Positions 18,888-26,886 of a stretch of DNA of 64,000 bases are shown one piece after another (position 1 is the first letter of the stretch; every line of letters begins with the position of its first letter). The notes under the pieces are model-generated. The model did not search any database, had not been told where the DNA came from, and saw only the letters and a program-made list of their open reading frames with translations. This DNA is from Duncaniella sp. (GTDB lineage Bacteria; Bacteroidota; Bacteroidia; Bacteroidales; Muribaculaceae). The stretch spans positions 1,022,680-1,086,679 of the forward strand of contig JAMPEV010000001.1 in the NCBI GenBank assembly GCA_023664955.1. Reading direction: 5' to 3'. Position numbers and translations under genes: made by a program.

Positions 18888-20201
18888 ATGTACGATAACA
18901 AATCACTCCTCGGCGGAAAAGGGATAAGCATCATCCTTCCGTTCATACTCATTACATCATGCTTCGCCCTGTGGGGATTCGCCAACGACATCACTAACCC
19001 GATGGTCAAAGCATTCTCCAAAATCTTCCGCATGAGCGTCACCGATGGCACTTTGGTACAGGTAGCTTTCTACGGCGGCTACTTCGCCATGGCATTTCCG
19101 GCGGCAATGTTCATACGCCGATATTCTTACAAGGCCGGTGTGCTTCTCGGCTTAGGGCTATATGCCGTCGGAGCATTTCTGTTCTATCCCGCCATGTTGT
19201 CAGGCTTTTATTTCCCCTTTCTAATCGCCTACTTCATATTGACCTGCGGGCTTTCATTTCTTGAGACAAGCTGTAACCCCTATATTCTTTCGATGGGACC
19301 GGAGGAGACAGCCACACGTCGACTCAACCTCGCTCAATCGTTCAACCCGATGGGGTCGCTGTTAGGCATGTGGGTTGCCATGAATTTCATCCAGGCCAAG
19401 CTCAATCCGATGGAGACAGCCGACCGTGCCAACCTTAGCGATGCAGAGTTTGAAGCGATACGTGATGCCGACCTAAGCATACTGATTGAGCCATATCTGT
19501 TCATCGGAATTGTCGTCCTTGTCATGCTCGCCATAATTGCCATGACTAAAATGCCAAAAAACGGTGACAAAGCTCATGGCATACACTTCATGCACTCCAT
19601 CAAAAGGATATTCTCACTGAGCCGATACCGCGAAGGAGTGGTTGCACAATTCTTTTATATCGGTGCCCAGATTATGTGCTGGACTTTCGTAATCCAGTAT
19701 GGCACTCGTATTTTCATGGCAGAGGGGATGGATGAGAAAGCAGCCGAAGTATTGTCACAAAAATATAATATCGTGGCAATGATCATCTTCTGCTGCAGTC
19801 GCTTTATCTGCACATTCCTAATGCGGTTCATCCATGCCGGGAAACTCCTCACAATACTTGCTATCGTCGCCGGAATACTGACAATCGGCGTCATGACATT
19901 CCAAAACATTGCCGGACTATACTGTCTCGTGTCCGTATCATCCTGCATGTCACTGATGTTCCCAACAATTTACGGCATTGCCCTCGACAGGCTCGGGGAA
20001 GATGCCAAATTCGGGGCCGCCGGCCTTATTATGGCAATCTTGGGAGGATCGGTACTCCCACCGCTACAGGCCATGATTATCGATCAAGGCACTATCTTAG
20101 GCTATCCTGCTGTCAATCTTTCCTTCATACTCCCCTTCATATGCTTCATGGTAGTAGCGGTCTACGGCATAAACCGCATACGCTTCAAAGAGGATGCATA
20201 A
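18888..20201 (+). CDS. fucP: L-fucose:H+ symporter, MFS
   Basis: A 437-aa inner-membrane transporter with about 12 hydrophobic helices, of the FucP branch of the major facilitator superfamily. It imports L-fucose with protons. Typical segments are SCFALWGFANDITNPMVKAF in helix 1, FLETSCNPYILSMGPEE in the middle and GEDAKFGAAGLIMAILGG near the end. The ATG at 18888 is preferred over one nine codons upstream, which lies inside the intercistronic hairpin. It follows fucI in the same operon and is closed by a terminator. Confidence 0.93.
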   Translation: MYDNKSLLGGKGISIILPFILITSCFALWGFANDITNPMVKAFSKIFRMSVTDGTLVQVAFYGGYFAMAFPAAMFIRRYSYKAGVLLGLGLYAVGAFLFYPAMLSGFYFPFLIAYFILTCGLSFLETSCNPYILSMGPEETATRRLNLAQSFNPMGSLLGMWVAMNFIQAKLNPMETADRANLSDAEFEAIRDADLSILIEPYLFIGIVVLVMLAIIAMTKMPKNGDKAHGIHFMHSIKRIFSLSRYREGVVAQFFYIGAQIMCWTFVIQYGTRIFMAEGMDEKAAEVLSQKYNIVAMIIFCCSRFICTFLMRFIHAGKLLTILAIVAGILTIGVMTFQNIAGLYCLVSVSSCMSLMFPTIYGIALDRLGEDAKFGAAGLIMAILGGSVLPPLQAMIIDQGTILGYPAVNLSFILPFICFMVVAVYGINRIRFKEDA

Positions 20202-20225
20202 AAAAGTAAATCAACTAACTACATA

Positions 20226-20267
20226 ATGGATATTTCCACATCATCAACGGTGGGAATATCCATTTTT
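20226..20267 (+). terminator. Terminator of the fuc operon
   Basis: ATGGATATT (20226-20234) pairs with AATATCCAT (20255-20263), with partial inner pairing, followed by TTTTT and CATTTT. It lies 25 bp after the fucP stop. Confidence 0.85.
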
Positions 20268-20372
20268 CATTTTATGATGTAACATTTTGGGTAATTCTCC
20301 GTCTATTAGATAGAACGGACAAAATGACACAAATAAGTCAGTTCAACTTCACGGAAAAATCGAACCAATCTA

Positions 20373-20879
20373 ATGACCCGGAAAGAGTTTGAAACTATGG
20401 TCCCAGCGTTGAGGGAGCGCATTGTCGCGATGGTCAGGCGAATGTCGGCAGAGGCCGATTCCGACCTTGCCGACGATGTGGCACAGGACACCCTGCTGAA
20501 ACTCTGGACCATGCGTGACCGACTCGAAACCTACCGCAGCATCGAAGCCCTCACGATGGTGATTGCTCGAAACCGGGCTATAGACCTTCTGAGAAATCCG
20601 CTCGGAGCTACGGTGACGATTGACGATGCATCGCAACATTACGATTCGTCACTCACTGCCGAAGAACGTCTCATAGTATTGGAAGAGCGAACAGAGATTG
20701 ATGAAATAATAACATCGCTCCCTTCAGCCCAACAAGCTATTTTGAAAATGAAGCATCTCGACGGACTCGAAGTCAACGAAATAGCAAAGCTCACCGGTTC
20801 ATCACCGGGCGCCATAAGAGTGTCACTGTCCCGTTCACGGCATCAGATAAAAGAAATTTTTTTGAATCGACAGAAATGA
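20373..20879 (+). CDS. ECF-type RNA polymerase sigma factor
   Basis: A 168-aa sigma-70 family protein of the extracytoplasmic-function class. Region 2 (about 10-75) includes DLADDVAQDTLLKLWTM and VIARNRAIDLLR. Region 4 (about 105-165) includes LPSAQQAILKMKHLDGLEVN and SSPGAIRVSLSRSRHQIKE. It recruits core polymerase to a small regulon in response to an envelope or other signal. The stop overlaps the next ATG by 4 bp (ATGA), so it is translationally coupled to a single-pass membrane protein, as is usual for sigma/anti-sigma pairs. No obvious -7 box lies upstream, so it may drive its own promoter. Confidence 0.92.
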   Translation: MTRKEFETMVPALRERIVAMVRRMSAEADSDLADDVAQDTLLKLWTMRDRLETYRSIEALTMVIARNRAIDLLRNPLGATVTIDDASQHYDSSLTAEERLIVLEERTEIDEIITSLPSAQQAILKMKHLDGLEVNEIAKLTGSSPGAIRVSLSRSRHQIKEIFLNRQK

Positions 20880-21457
20880 AAGGTATAGATAATAATAATT
20901 ACTCGTTTTGGGTAGATAAATTTCTCAATGGGGAGACCACCTGCCGGGAAGAGAAGGAATTATATGCCTACTTTTCCCAGCCTGTCCTACCGAAGGATGC
21001 AGAACCCTACAGGGAGATGTTTGGCTGGTACTCTTCATTGCAGGCCACATCGCAGGCAACCACATCTGCGAATGCCGACATTCCCACCGAAAGCAAAGAT
21101 GAGACATCGCGCGTGAGGATTCTACACCTTCGCCCTTGGCAATGGATCAGCGTAGCGGCCACAGTGGCAATTCTTTTGACAGTCGGATTCATTTTCCAGC
21201 CTTCACGCGAATATGTGAGCGAAGAGTACATGGCCTACCAGGGGAGCTATATAATCCGGGATGGGAAGAAGATTACCGATCTCAATATAGTGGTGCCTGA
21301 GATTCTCCGCACGGAGCAGATGCTGAATGAACGAGTGAGCGATATGGACCGCTCATTTGAGGAGATGAACAATGCCGTGATGAATGCTGTGTCATCTGAC
21401 CTTGATATGTCCAACCCGGCTGTGAGAGAAGCCGTTGAAACAGCATTGGAATTTTGA
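20876..21457 (+). CDS. Probable anti-sigma factor, single-pass membrane protein
   Basis: A 193-aa protein overlapping the ECF sigma gene by 4 bp. Residues about 1-80 are hydrophilic and would be cytoplasmic (SFWVDKFLNGETTCREEKEL). One transmembrane segment runs from about 83 to 103 (WISVAATVAILLTVGFIF). The remaining 85 residues would be periplasmic and end in a predicted amphipathic helix (MDRSFEEMNNAVMNAV). No zinc-binding anti-sigma motif is seen. Layout and coupling indicate it holds the sigma factor at the membrane until a signal releases it. The signal is unknown. Confidence 0.75.
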   Translation: MKGIDNNNYSFWVDKFLNGETTCREEKELYAYFSQPVLPKDAEPYREMFGWYSSLQATSQATTSANADIPTESKDETSRVRILHLRPWQWISVAATVAILLTVGFIFQPSREYVSEEYMAYQGSYIIRDGKKITDLNIVVPEILRTEQMLNERVSDMDRSFEEMNNAVMNAVSSDLDMSNPAVREAVETALEF

Positions 21458-21493
21458 CAACCTAATGATCAATATAAGTAAATAAACGAAATT

Positions 21494-22351
21494 ATGATGG
21501 GATTACGTAACATATTCATCGCGATTTGCCTTACCCTGCTACCGACATTGGCATCCGCTCAGTCATCAATCTATAAAATTGTGGAATCACTCGAAGATGA
21601 CAAGAATGTAGAGAATGTGCTCTATTCCGAGCAGCGCGACCTTAAGACAAAAAAGGTTGTCAAATCATCACGCATCATAAAATTTTCAAGCGATAAACTG
21701 GCAGCGAAGCTAATCTCAGCCTTCAAAAAGGAACGCGAGAATGCAATCTCCTTTAAATCAGTAAGCCAGCCCTCGAATACGGTTTACGAAATGTCATTCA
21801 ATGATGGAGAAGGAAACACTTCGAAGTACACCCTCGCCCAGCAGGAAGGAAACTGGATTCTGTCAGTGAGCGTACTAAATAGCGCACGTACAACTAAACG
21901 CACTACCACTCGACGCACCAATACCCGACGCACCAATGCCAGTAGTAGCCGAAGCAAGAACACAAGTTATCAAATCATTGAGACAACTACGGTTAGCGAT
22001 CCCGACCTACATATCTATCTTTCCAGTATAGATGACAATGATCGCATCTCATCAGGCGATTTATTGGAAAACGACTTTGAGAATCAAGGCAACGAGGATA
22101 TTTTAGTAGCCAAGGAAACCGATAATGGCTGTGAAACATACATCATTCGCGGCAACTCATCAAAGTCAAGCTCAAAATCTTCTAAAACTTCTAAACGTTC
22201 TAAATCTTCTAAGGCAAAATCTAAATCAAAATCTAAATCCTCAAAAACATCGTCATTCTCCAAATCCTCCACCACCACTACCATAACCAACCAAGGGACA
22301 GTGGTGTACAAATCGCCCAACGGCGAAGTTACATATATTAGATATAAGTGA
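21494..22351 (+). CDS. Secreted Ser/Lys-rich protein of the ECF sigma cassette
   Basis: A 285-aa protein with a clear signal peptide (LPTLASAQ, cleavage near residue 23). Residues 25-130 form a compact domain (IYKIVESLEDDKNVENVLYS, LAAKLISAFKKERENAISF). This recalls the small secreted domains often encoded after Bacteroidales ECF/anti-sigma pairs (DUF4252/DUF5024 type), but I cannot assign it firmly. A Thr/Arg stretch follows (about 136-152), then a second small domain. A Ser/Lys repeat tail (about 222-262) is followed by a last beta segment. The gene starts 36 bp after the anti-sigma gene. It may be a target or sensor of the sigma pathway; the repeat tail is unusual. Confidence 0.65.
   Translation: MMGLRNIFIAICLTLLPTLASAQSSIYKIVESLEDDKNVENVLYSEQRDLKTKKVVKSSRIIKFSSDKLAAKLISAFKKERENAISFKSVSQPSNTVYEMSFNDGEGNTSKYTLAQQEGNWILSVSVLNSARTTKRTTTRRTNTRRTNASSSRSKNTSYQIIETTTVSDPDLHIYLSSIDDNDRISSGDLLENDFENQGNEDILVAKETDNGCETYIIRGNSSKSSSKSSKTSKRSKSSKAKSKSKSKSSKTSSFSKSSTTTTITNQGTVVYKSPNGEVTYIRYK
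22157..22275 (+). repeat. Coding low-complexity Ser/Lys repeat
   Basis: About 40 codons alternating mainly TCT/TCA/TCC and AAA/AAG, including near-perfect AAATCT hexamer runs around 22215-22240. Strand slippage in such DNA would lengthen or shorten the tail of the secreted protein, in frame for whole hexamers. Confidence 0.7.
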
Positions 22352-22370
22352 TAAGTGTCCCCCATCTCAT

Positions 22371-22401
22371 TTTGATATCCCGATAGATTTGATTAACTTT
22401 G
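22371..22401 (+). promoter_or_regulatory. Promoter of gltX-argC
   Basis: TTTG (22371-22374), 19-bp spacer, TAACTTTG (22394-22401), about 58 bp before the gltX ATG: a strong match to the Bacteroidetes consensus. Confidence 0.75.
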
Positions 22402-22459
22402 TGGCGGAATTAAGTTCACTAATTCCGATTATCCAAAAGTAAAAAATCTAAGAAAATAT

Positions 22460-23992
22460 ATGGACCGAAAAGTCAGAGTGAGATTTGCCCCCTCCCCCAC
22501 AGGGCCCCTACACATCGGCGGCGTGCGCACCGCCCTCTACAATTACCTTTTTGCCCGTCGTCATGGTGGTGATATGATTCTCAGAATCGAGGACACTGAC
22601 TCCCACCGCTTTGTGCCGGGCGCTGAAGATTACATCAACGAGGCCCTCGCATGGCTTGGCATCAAGATTGACGAAGGGGTGAGAGAAGGCGGAAACTATG
22701 GTCCTTACAAGCAGAGCGAACGCCGCGACATATATCGTGAGCATGTGAAAATGCTCCTTGACAACGGCAAAGCTTACATCGCATTCGATACTCCCGAAGA
22801 ACTCGAAGCCGCCCGTAATGCTATCCCTAACTTCCAGTATGACGCTTCGACACGCGGCAGTATGCGCAACTCACTTTCACTTCCGGCCGAGGAGGTGAAG
22901 CGATTGATTGACGAGGGGACACCCTATGTGGTGCGATTCCTAATCGAGCCAGGTCGCGATGTGGTGGTTGACGATATGCTCCGCGGCAAAGTCACCATCA
23001 ACTCTTCAATCCTTGACGATAAAGTGCTTTATAAGAGCGCCGATGACCTCCCAACTTACCACCTTGCCAACATCGTTGACGACCACCTCATGGAAGTGTC
23101 GCACGTGATTCGCGGCGAAGAATGGCTACCTTCAGCACCCCTCCACGTGCTTCTTTACGAGGCTTTCGGATGGAGTGACACACGCCCTCAGTTTGTGCAT
23201 CTGCCACTCCTTCTTAAGCCCGATGGCAAAGGGAAGCTCTCAAAGCGCGACGGTGACCGCCTCGGTTTTCCGGTGTTCCCACTCGAATGGCATGACCCTG
23301 CATCAAGGGCCATTTCAACCGGCTACCGCGAATCCGGCTATTTGCCTGAAGCCGTAATCAATTTCCTTGCCCTGTTAGGCTGGAATCCCGGCGATGACAC
23401 TGAGATTATGAACATGGATGAGTTGATTGAGAAATTCTCATTTGACCATTGCTCGCGTTCCGGTGCTAAGTTTGCCTACGACAAGGGGCGTTGGTTTAAC
23501 CATGAGTATCTACAAAAGACTCCCGATGAAGAACTCGCCCGCCTATTCCGGCCCGTACTCGCTGCCCGCGGAGTGAACAACGAAGGTTTCAGCGATGAAT
23601 ATATGGCAAAAGTAGTGTCACTTGTGAAAGGACGAATTAACTTCGTAGCCGACCTTTGGGATCAAGCTAAATTCTTCTTCGTTGCCCCGACTGAATATGC
23701 CGAAAAAGACATCAAAAAACGCTGGAAAGAAGATACACCCCAAATTCTCACTGAATTAATAGATGTACTTAAAGTCCTTCCCGACTTCAGTTCAGCTGCA
23801 GCCGAACCTATCGTACTCAAATGGGTCGATGACCATGGCTATCACTTAGGAAATGTGATGAATGCGTTCCGGCTAACCCTCGTGGGCGAATGTAAAGGTC
23901 CGCATATCTTTGACATAACCGAACTTCTCGGTAAAGAGGAGACCGTACGCCGCATTCAAAAAGGCATCGAAACAATCAAACCCCTCTCCTGA
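22460..23992 (+). CDS. gltX: Glutamyl-tRNA synthetase
   Basis: A 510-aa class I aminoacyl-tRNA synthetase that charges tRNA-Glu. The HIGH-type motif is in [20 protein letters not shown] (about residues 9-28) and the KMSKS-type motif is KLSKRDGDR near 260. The catalytic Rossmann region also shows [10 protein letters not shown] and [15 protein letters not shown]. The helical anticodon-binding domain fills the last 170 residues. Length is normal for Bacteroidetes. argC begins 3 bp after the stop, so the two are co-transcribed from the promoter at 22371-22401. Confidence 0.97.
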   Translation: MDRKVRVRFAPSPTGPLHIGGVRTALYNYLFARRHGGDMILRIEDTDSHRFVPGAEDYINEALAWLGIKIDEGVREGGNYGPYKQSERRDIYREHVKMLLDNGKAYIAFDTPEELEAARNAIPNFQYDASTRGSMRNSLSLPAEEVKRLIDEGTPYVVRFLIEPGRDVVVDDMLRGKVTINSSILDDKVLYKSADDLPTYHLANIVDDHLMEVSHVIRGEEWLPSAPLHVLLYEAFGWSDTRPQFVHLPLLLKPDGKGKLSKRDGDRLGFPVFPLEWHDPASRAISTGYRESGYLPEAVINFLALLGWNPGDDTEIMNMDELIEKFSFDHCSRSGAKFAYDKGRWFNHEYLQKTPDEELARLFRPVLAARGVNNEGFSDEYMAKVVSLVKGRINFVADLWDQAKFFFVAPTEYAEKDIKKRWKEDTPQILTELIDVLKVLPDFSSAAAEPIVLKWVDDHGYHLGNVMNAFRLTLVGECKGPHIFDITELLGKEETVRRIQKGIETIKPLS

Positions 23993-23995
23993 CGT

Positions 23996-24967
23996 ATGAT
24001 TAAAGTTGGAATTATTGGAGGCTCGGGATATGCCGCCGGTGAGTTGGTAAGAATACTTATCAATCATCCCGATGTGGAATTGAAATGGGTACATTCACGC
24101 ACAATGGGTGGCCAGCGAATTGTGGATGTTCATCAGGGACTGCATGGCGAAATTGACATGAACTTCTCCAGCACTTACGACCTTACCAACATCGACGTGC
24201 TGTTCTGTTGCCGTCCCGCAGGCAAGACAAAGGAATTTCTCGCTCAAAATGAGATTCCGGAAAAGCTGAAAATCATCGACCTTGCCCGCGACTACCGCAT
24301 CGAGGATGGCACCCACGACTTCGTATACGGACTTTCGGAACTCAACCGCAAACCGATGGTACGCGGAGCCCTCCATGTGGCCAATCCCGGTTGCCTTGCC
24401 ATGGTGGTTGAACTATCACTCCTTCCTCTCGCAAAGAGCATGTTGCTTAATAGCGATATCCACACCACCATCATAACAGGTAGCACCAGTGACGGTGGCG
24501 AACTTCGACCGTCGTCTCACTATTCACGGCGCAACGACAACTTGGTTGTTTACCGTCCCTTTGCCCATCAGCAATTGCCGGAAATTATGCAGTCTCTCCA
24601 CACTATGCAGCCAAGTTTCAACTCCAGATTGCTCATGATTCCGATTCGCGGCCCGTTCTCACGTGGCATAATGGCTGTAAGCTATCTCGACTGTCCTCTT
24701 GAGCTTCCGGAAGTTATCAAAATTTACCGCGACTATTTCGATGATCATAACTTCACTTTCATCACTTCCAAAATACCGGATTTAAAAGATGTGGTGAACA
24801 CAAACAAGTGCATTATCCATCTTGACAAAATTGACGGTAAATTGATGATTACCGCCGTGATTGACAATCTATTGAAGGGCGGTGCCGGAAACGCTGTACA
24901 CACAATGAACCTGCTCTTCGGACTTCAGGAAACCACCGGTTTAACCATGAAATCCGTGGCATTCTGA
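23996..24967 (+). CDS. argC: N-acetyl-gamma-glutamyl-phosphate reductase
   Basis: A 323-aa NADPH-dependent enzyme of arginine (ornithine) biosynthesis. It reduces N-acetylglutamyl phosphate (or N-succinyl in some Bacteroidetes) to the semialdehyde. The dinucleotide-binding start is VGIIGGSGYAAGELVRIL. The catalytic cysteine is Cys133 in HVANPGCLAM. Other family segments are IDLARDYRIED and ITAVIDNLLKGGAGNAVHTM. It is unusual in being separated from other arg genes and fused into a two-gene unit with gltX, 3 bp apart. A terminator follows. Confidence 0.95.
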   Translation: MIKVGIIGGSGYAAGELVRILINHPDVELKWVHSRTMGGQRIVDVHQGLHGEIDMNFSSTYDLTNIDVLFCCRPAGKTKEFLAQNEIPEKLKIIDLARDYRIEDGTHDFVYGLSELNRKPMVRGALHVANPGCLAMVVELSLLPLAKSMLLNSDIHTTIITGSTSDGGELRPSSHYSRRNDNLVVYRPFAHQQLPEIMQSLHTMQPSFNSRLLMIPIRGPFSRGIMAVSYLDCPLELPEVIKIYRDYFDDHNFTFITSKIPDLKDVVNTNKCIIHLDKIDGKLMITAVIDNLLKGGAGNAVHTMNLLFGLQETTGLTMKSVAF

Positions 24968-25032
24968 GATAAGAAACAAAAACGACACAAAACCCGGAAA
25001 GTAAAATTAAAAAAATACAACATTTTTGAGGT

Positions 25033-25074
25033 CCATACGGATGCGGGAACAATTCTCACTCCGTATGGTTTTTT
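25033..25074 (+). terminator. Terminator of gltX-argC
   Basis: A perfect 9-bp stem, CCATACGGA (25033-25041) with TCCGTATGG (25060-25068), then TTTTTT. About 65 bp after the argC stop. Confidence 0.9.
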
Positions 25075-25110
25075 ATCATTAGACTGAAAAGCGAACATTA
25101 ATTTATGTTA

Positions 25111-25158
25111 AATTATAGTACTTGGTATTGCATAGTACTATAATTACCTATAACTTTG
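25111..25158 (+). promoter_or_regulatory. padR promoter with overlapping operator-like inverted repeat
   Basis: A perfect 11-bp inverted repeat, AATTATAGTAC (25111-25121) with GTACTATAATT (25135-25145), and a 13-bp centre. Each arm also contains the hexamer AGTACT. The -7 box TAACTTTG (25151-25158) follows directly, and the probable -33 TTG (25128-25130) lies inside the palindrome, 20 bp away. A repressor bound here would block polymerase. The likely ligand is the PadR protein encoded just downstream. Confidence 0.65.
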
Positions 25159-25220
25159 CAGTGTGGATGGGAGAAAACCACTCGTTAATCCTCATTATCC
25201 TCCCATTCCAATTAGGGAAA

Positions 25221-25601
25221 ATGAACATAGACAATCTTAAATCACAAATGCGCAAAGGGATGCTCGAATTCTGCGTGCTATTGCTCTTGAAGCGAGGCGA
25301 TGCCTATGCCTCAGAGATGATAGCGAGCTTGAAAGCAGCTCACCTAATCGTTATGGAAGGTACACTCTACCCCCTCCTCACCCGTCTGAAAAATGACGGA
25401 CTGCTTGCCTACCGATGGGAAGAATCCACCCAGGGTCCACCCAGAAAGTACTACTCAATCACCCCTGACGGACTAATTTTCCTTGAGCAATTACAAGAAT
25501 CATGGAATGAAATCTCTCATTCAGTACGGCTCCTTACCGATGACACTCAAGTGTGCGAAATCATTATCACAAACTCTATTCCTAACCAGAAAGAAAATTA
25601 A
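25221..25601 (+). CDS. PadR-family transcriptional regulator
   Basis: A 126-aa winged-helix regulator. The DNA-binding core spans about 5-90: QMRKGMLEFCVLLLLKRGDA, then EGTLYPLLTRLKNDGLL and GPPRKYYSITPDGLIFLEQL, all diagnostic of PadR. A short C-terminal dimerisation helix follows. The ATG at 25221 was chosen because the longer frame would run back into the promoter. The PspC-domain membrane protein starts 6 bp downstream. Such PadR-PspC pairs are common in Bacteroidetes and are thought to respond to membrane stress. Autoregulation through the palindrome at 25111-25145 is inferred. Confidence 0.9.
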   Translation: MNIDNLKSQMRKGMLEFCVLLLLKRGDAYASEMIASLKAAHLIVMEGTLYPLLTRLKNDGLLAYRWEESTQGPPRKYYSITPDGLIFLEQLQESWNEISHSVRLLTDDTQVCEIIITNSIPNQKEN

Positions 25602-25607
25602 ATCAGT

Positions 25608-26741
25608 ATGAAAAAGACTTTCCCAGTTAACATAAACGGCAAGATATATTACATTGATGAGGACGCATACCGCCTTCTCCAGGACTACCTCTCACAACTC
25701 CGCGCCACCTTTCCCGGACAGGAAGGGAAGGAGATTGTGGCAGATATCGAAAGCCGCATTTCCGAACTTTTCGACGAACGCATGGCTTCAGGTGTCAATG
25801 TGATAGTGATTGAAGATGTAAACATGGTTATTGAGACCATGGGCCGCCCCGAAGAACTTTCAGATGAAGCCGACTTCAACAGTCCTGATCAGGAGCCAAC
25901 TAACTGCCACATTGAGAATAGGCAAAATCATGCCACAATATGTCCCCCACCCCCTCCCGTGCACAAAAAACTTTACCGGGACATCCGCCACAAAGTGTTT
26001 GGCGGCGTGGTGGCAGGCCTGGCTCAGTATCTTGGATGGGATGCCACAATGATGCGAATTCTTTTGGTAATCATAGCCTTCTTCCCCACCCCCTTCATCT
26101 CTGTGTCGGCATGGGGATGTGTGGTAATATATCTAATAGCATGGATGGTAATCCCGGCTGCCACTACCCCGCGACAGATTCTTGAAATGCAAGGACAACC
26201 GGTTAATATCGACACCGTGGGACAAACAGTAATCAACAACTCCGTTCCACCCGTGGCTCCGGTACCGGGCGAGAACCCCGGAGGATTCAGCAGTTTTCTT
26301 AACACACTGCTATCGATTGTGGCAAAGTGCATCGTCGCCCTATTTGGGTTTTGTGCAGGATGTACTGCCCTCACGGTCGGATTCCTGACCATCGTACTCC
26401 TCGCACAACTCGGCATATTCCATTTTGAAGGAAGTATCGGTCTACTTGACGCATTCAACATCAATCCCGAAATTCCATATATGCGAGCATGGGCGCTTGT
26501 GTGCGTATTCATGTCAATTTTCATCCCTGCATTGGCCATTTGTCGGGCAGCAATAGGATATTTGTTTAACCTCAAGGGAATCTCAACACCCATATTGATA
26601 ACAGCCGTGGTCCTCGAGGTCATTTTTATCGCCGCAGCAACGATTTTCTATAATCTTGACACCACCGACTCAAGCAACTATGCACTGTCCATTGCCACTA
26701 CTGTGCTACCCTCCACAATCCTTCCACCAGTTATCTCTTGA
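25608..26741 (+). CDS. PspC-domain membrane protein
   Basis: A 377-aa membrane protein. Residues 1-95 form a cytoplasmic region typical of these proteins (FPVNINGKIYYIDEDAYRLL, VADIESRISELFDERM). The PspC domain is at about 122-185 (KLYRDIRHKVFGGVVAGLAQ, LGWDATMMRILLVI, VVIYLIAWMVIPAA) and includes two helices. Four further helices lie at about 230-375. PspC proteins sense or buffer inner-membrane stress. The gene is 6 bp downstream of padR in a two-gene operon and is followed by a terminator. Confidence 0.9.
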   Translation: MKKTFPVNINGKIYYIDEDAYRLLQDYLSQLRATFPGQEGKEIVADIESRISELFDERMASGVNVIVIEDVNMVIETMGRPEELSDEADFNSPDQEPTNCHIENRQNHATICPPPPPVHKKLYRDIRHKVFGGVVAGLAQYLGWDATMMRILLVIIAFFPTPFISVSAWGCVVIYLIAWMVIPAATTPRQILEMQGQPVNIDTVGQTVINNSVPPVAPVPGENPGGFSSFLNTLLSIVAKCIVALFGFCAGCTALTVGFLTIVLLAQLGIFHFEGSIGLLDAFNINPEIPYMRAWALVCVFMSIFIPALAICRAAIGYLFNLKGISTPILITAVVLEVIFIAAATIFYNLDTTDSSNYALSIATTVLPSTILPPVIS

Positions 26742-26837
26742 CACGAGCCCAGTACTTTCTCCACCACCCCTCTCCTATCCACTTCTCTCCTCACCGGGTG
26801 TTATAAACGCCCATTAGCTTTCTCAATACTAATTAAG

Positions 26838-26870
26838 ACCGGACCACGACGTGAGTCGCCGTCCGGTTTT
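26838..26870 (+). terminator. Terminator of padR-pspC
   Basis: ACCGGAC (26838-26844) pairs with GTCCGGT (26861-26867), followed by TTT and CC. Modest T-run; about 100 bp after the stop, just before the convergent xseA end. Confidence 0.55.
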
Positions 26871-26886
26871 CCGTTTGATAGAGAGA

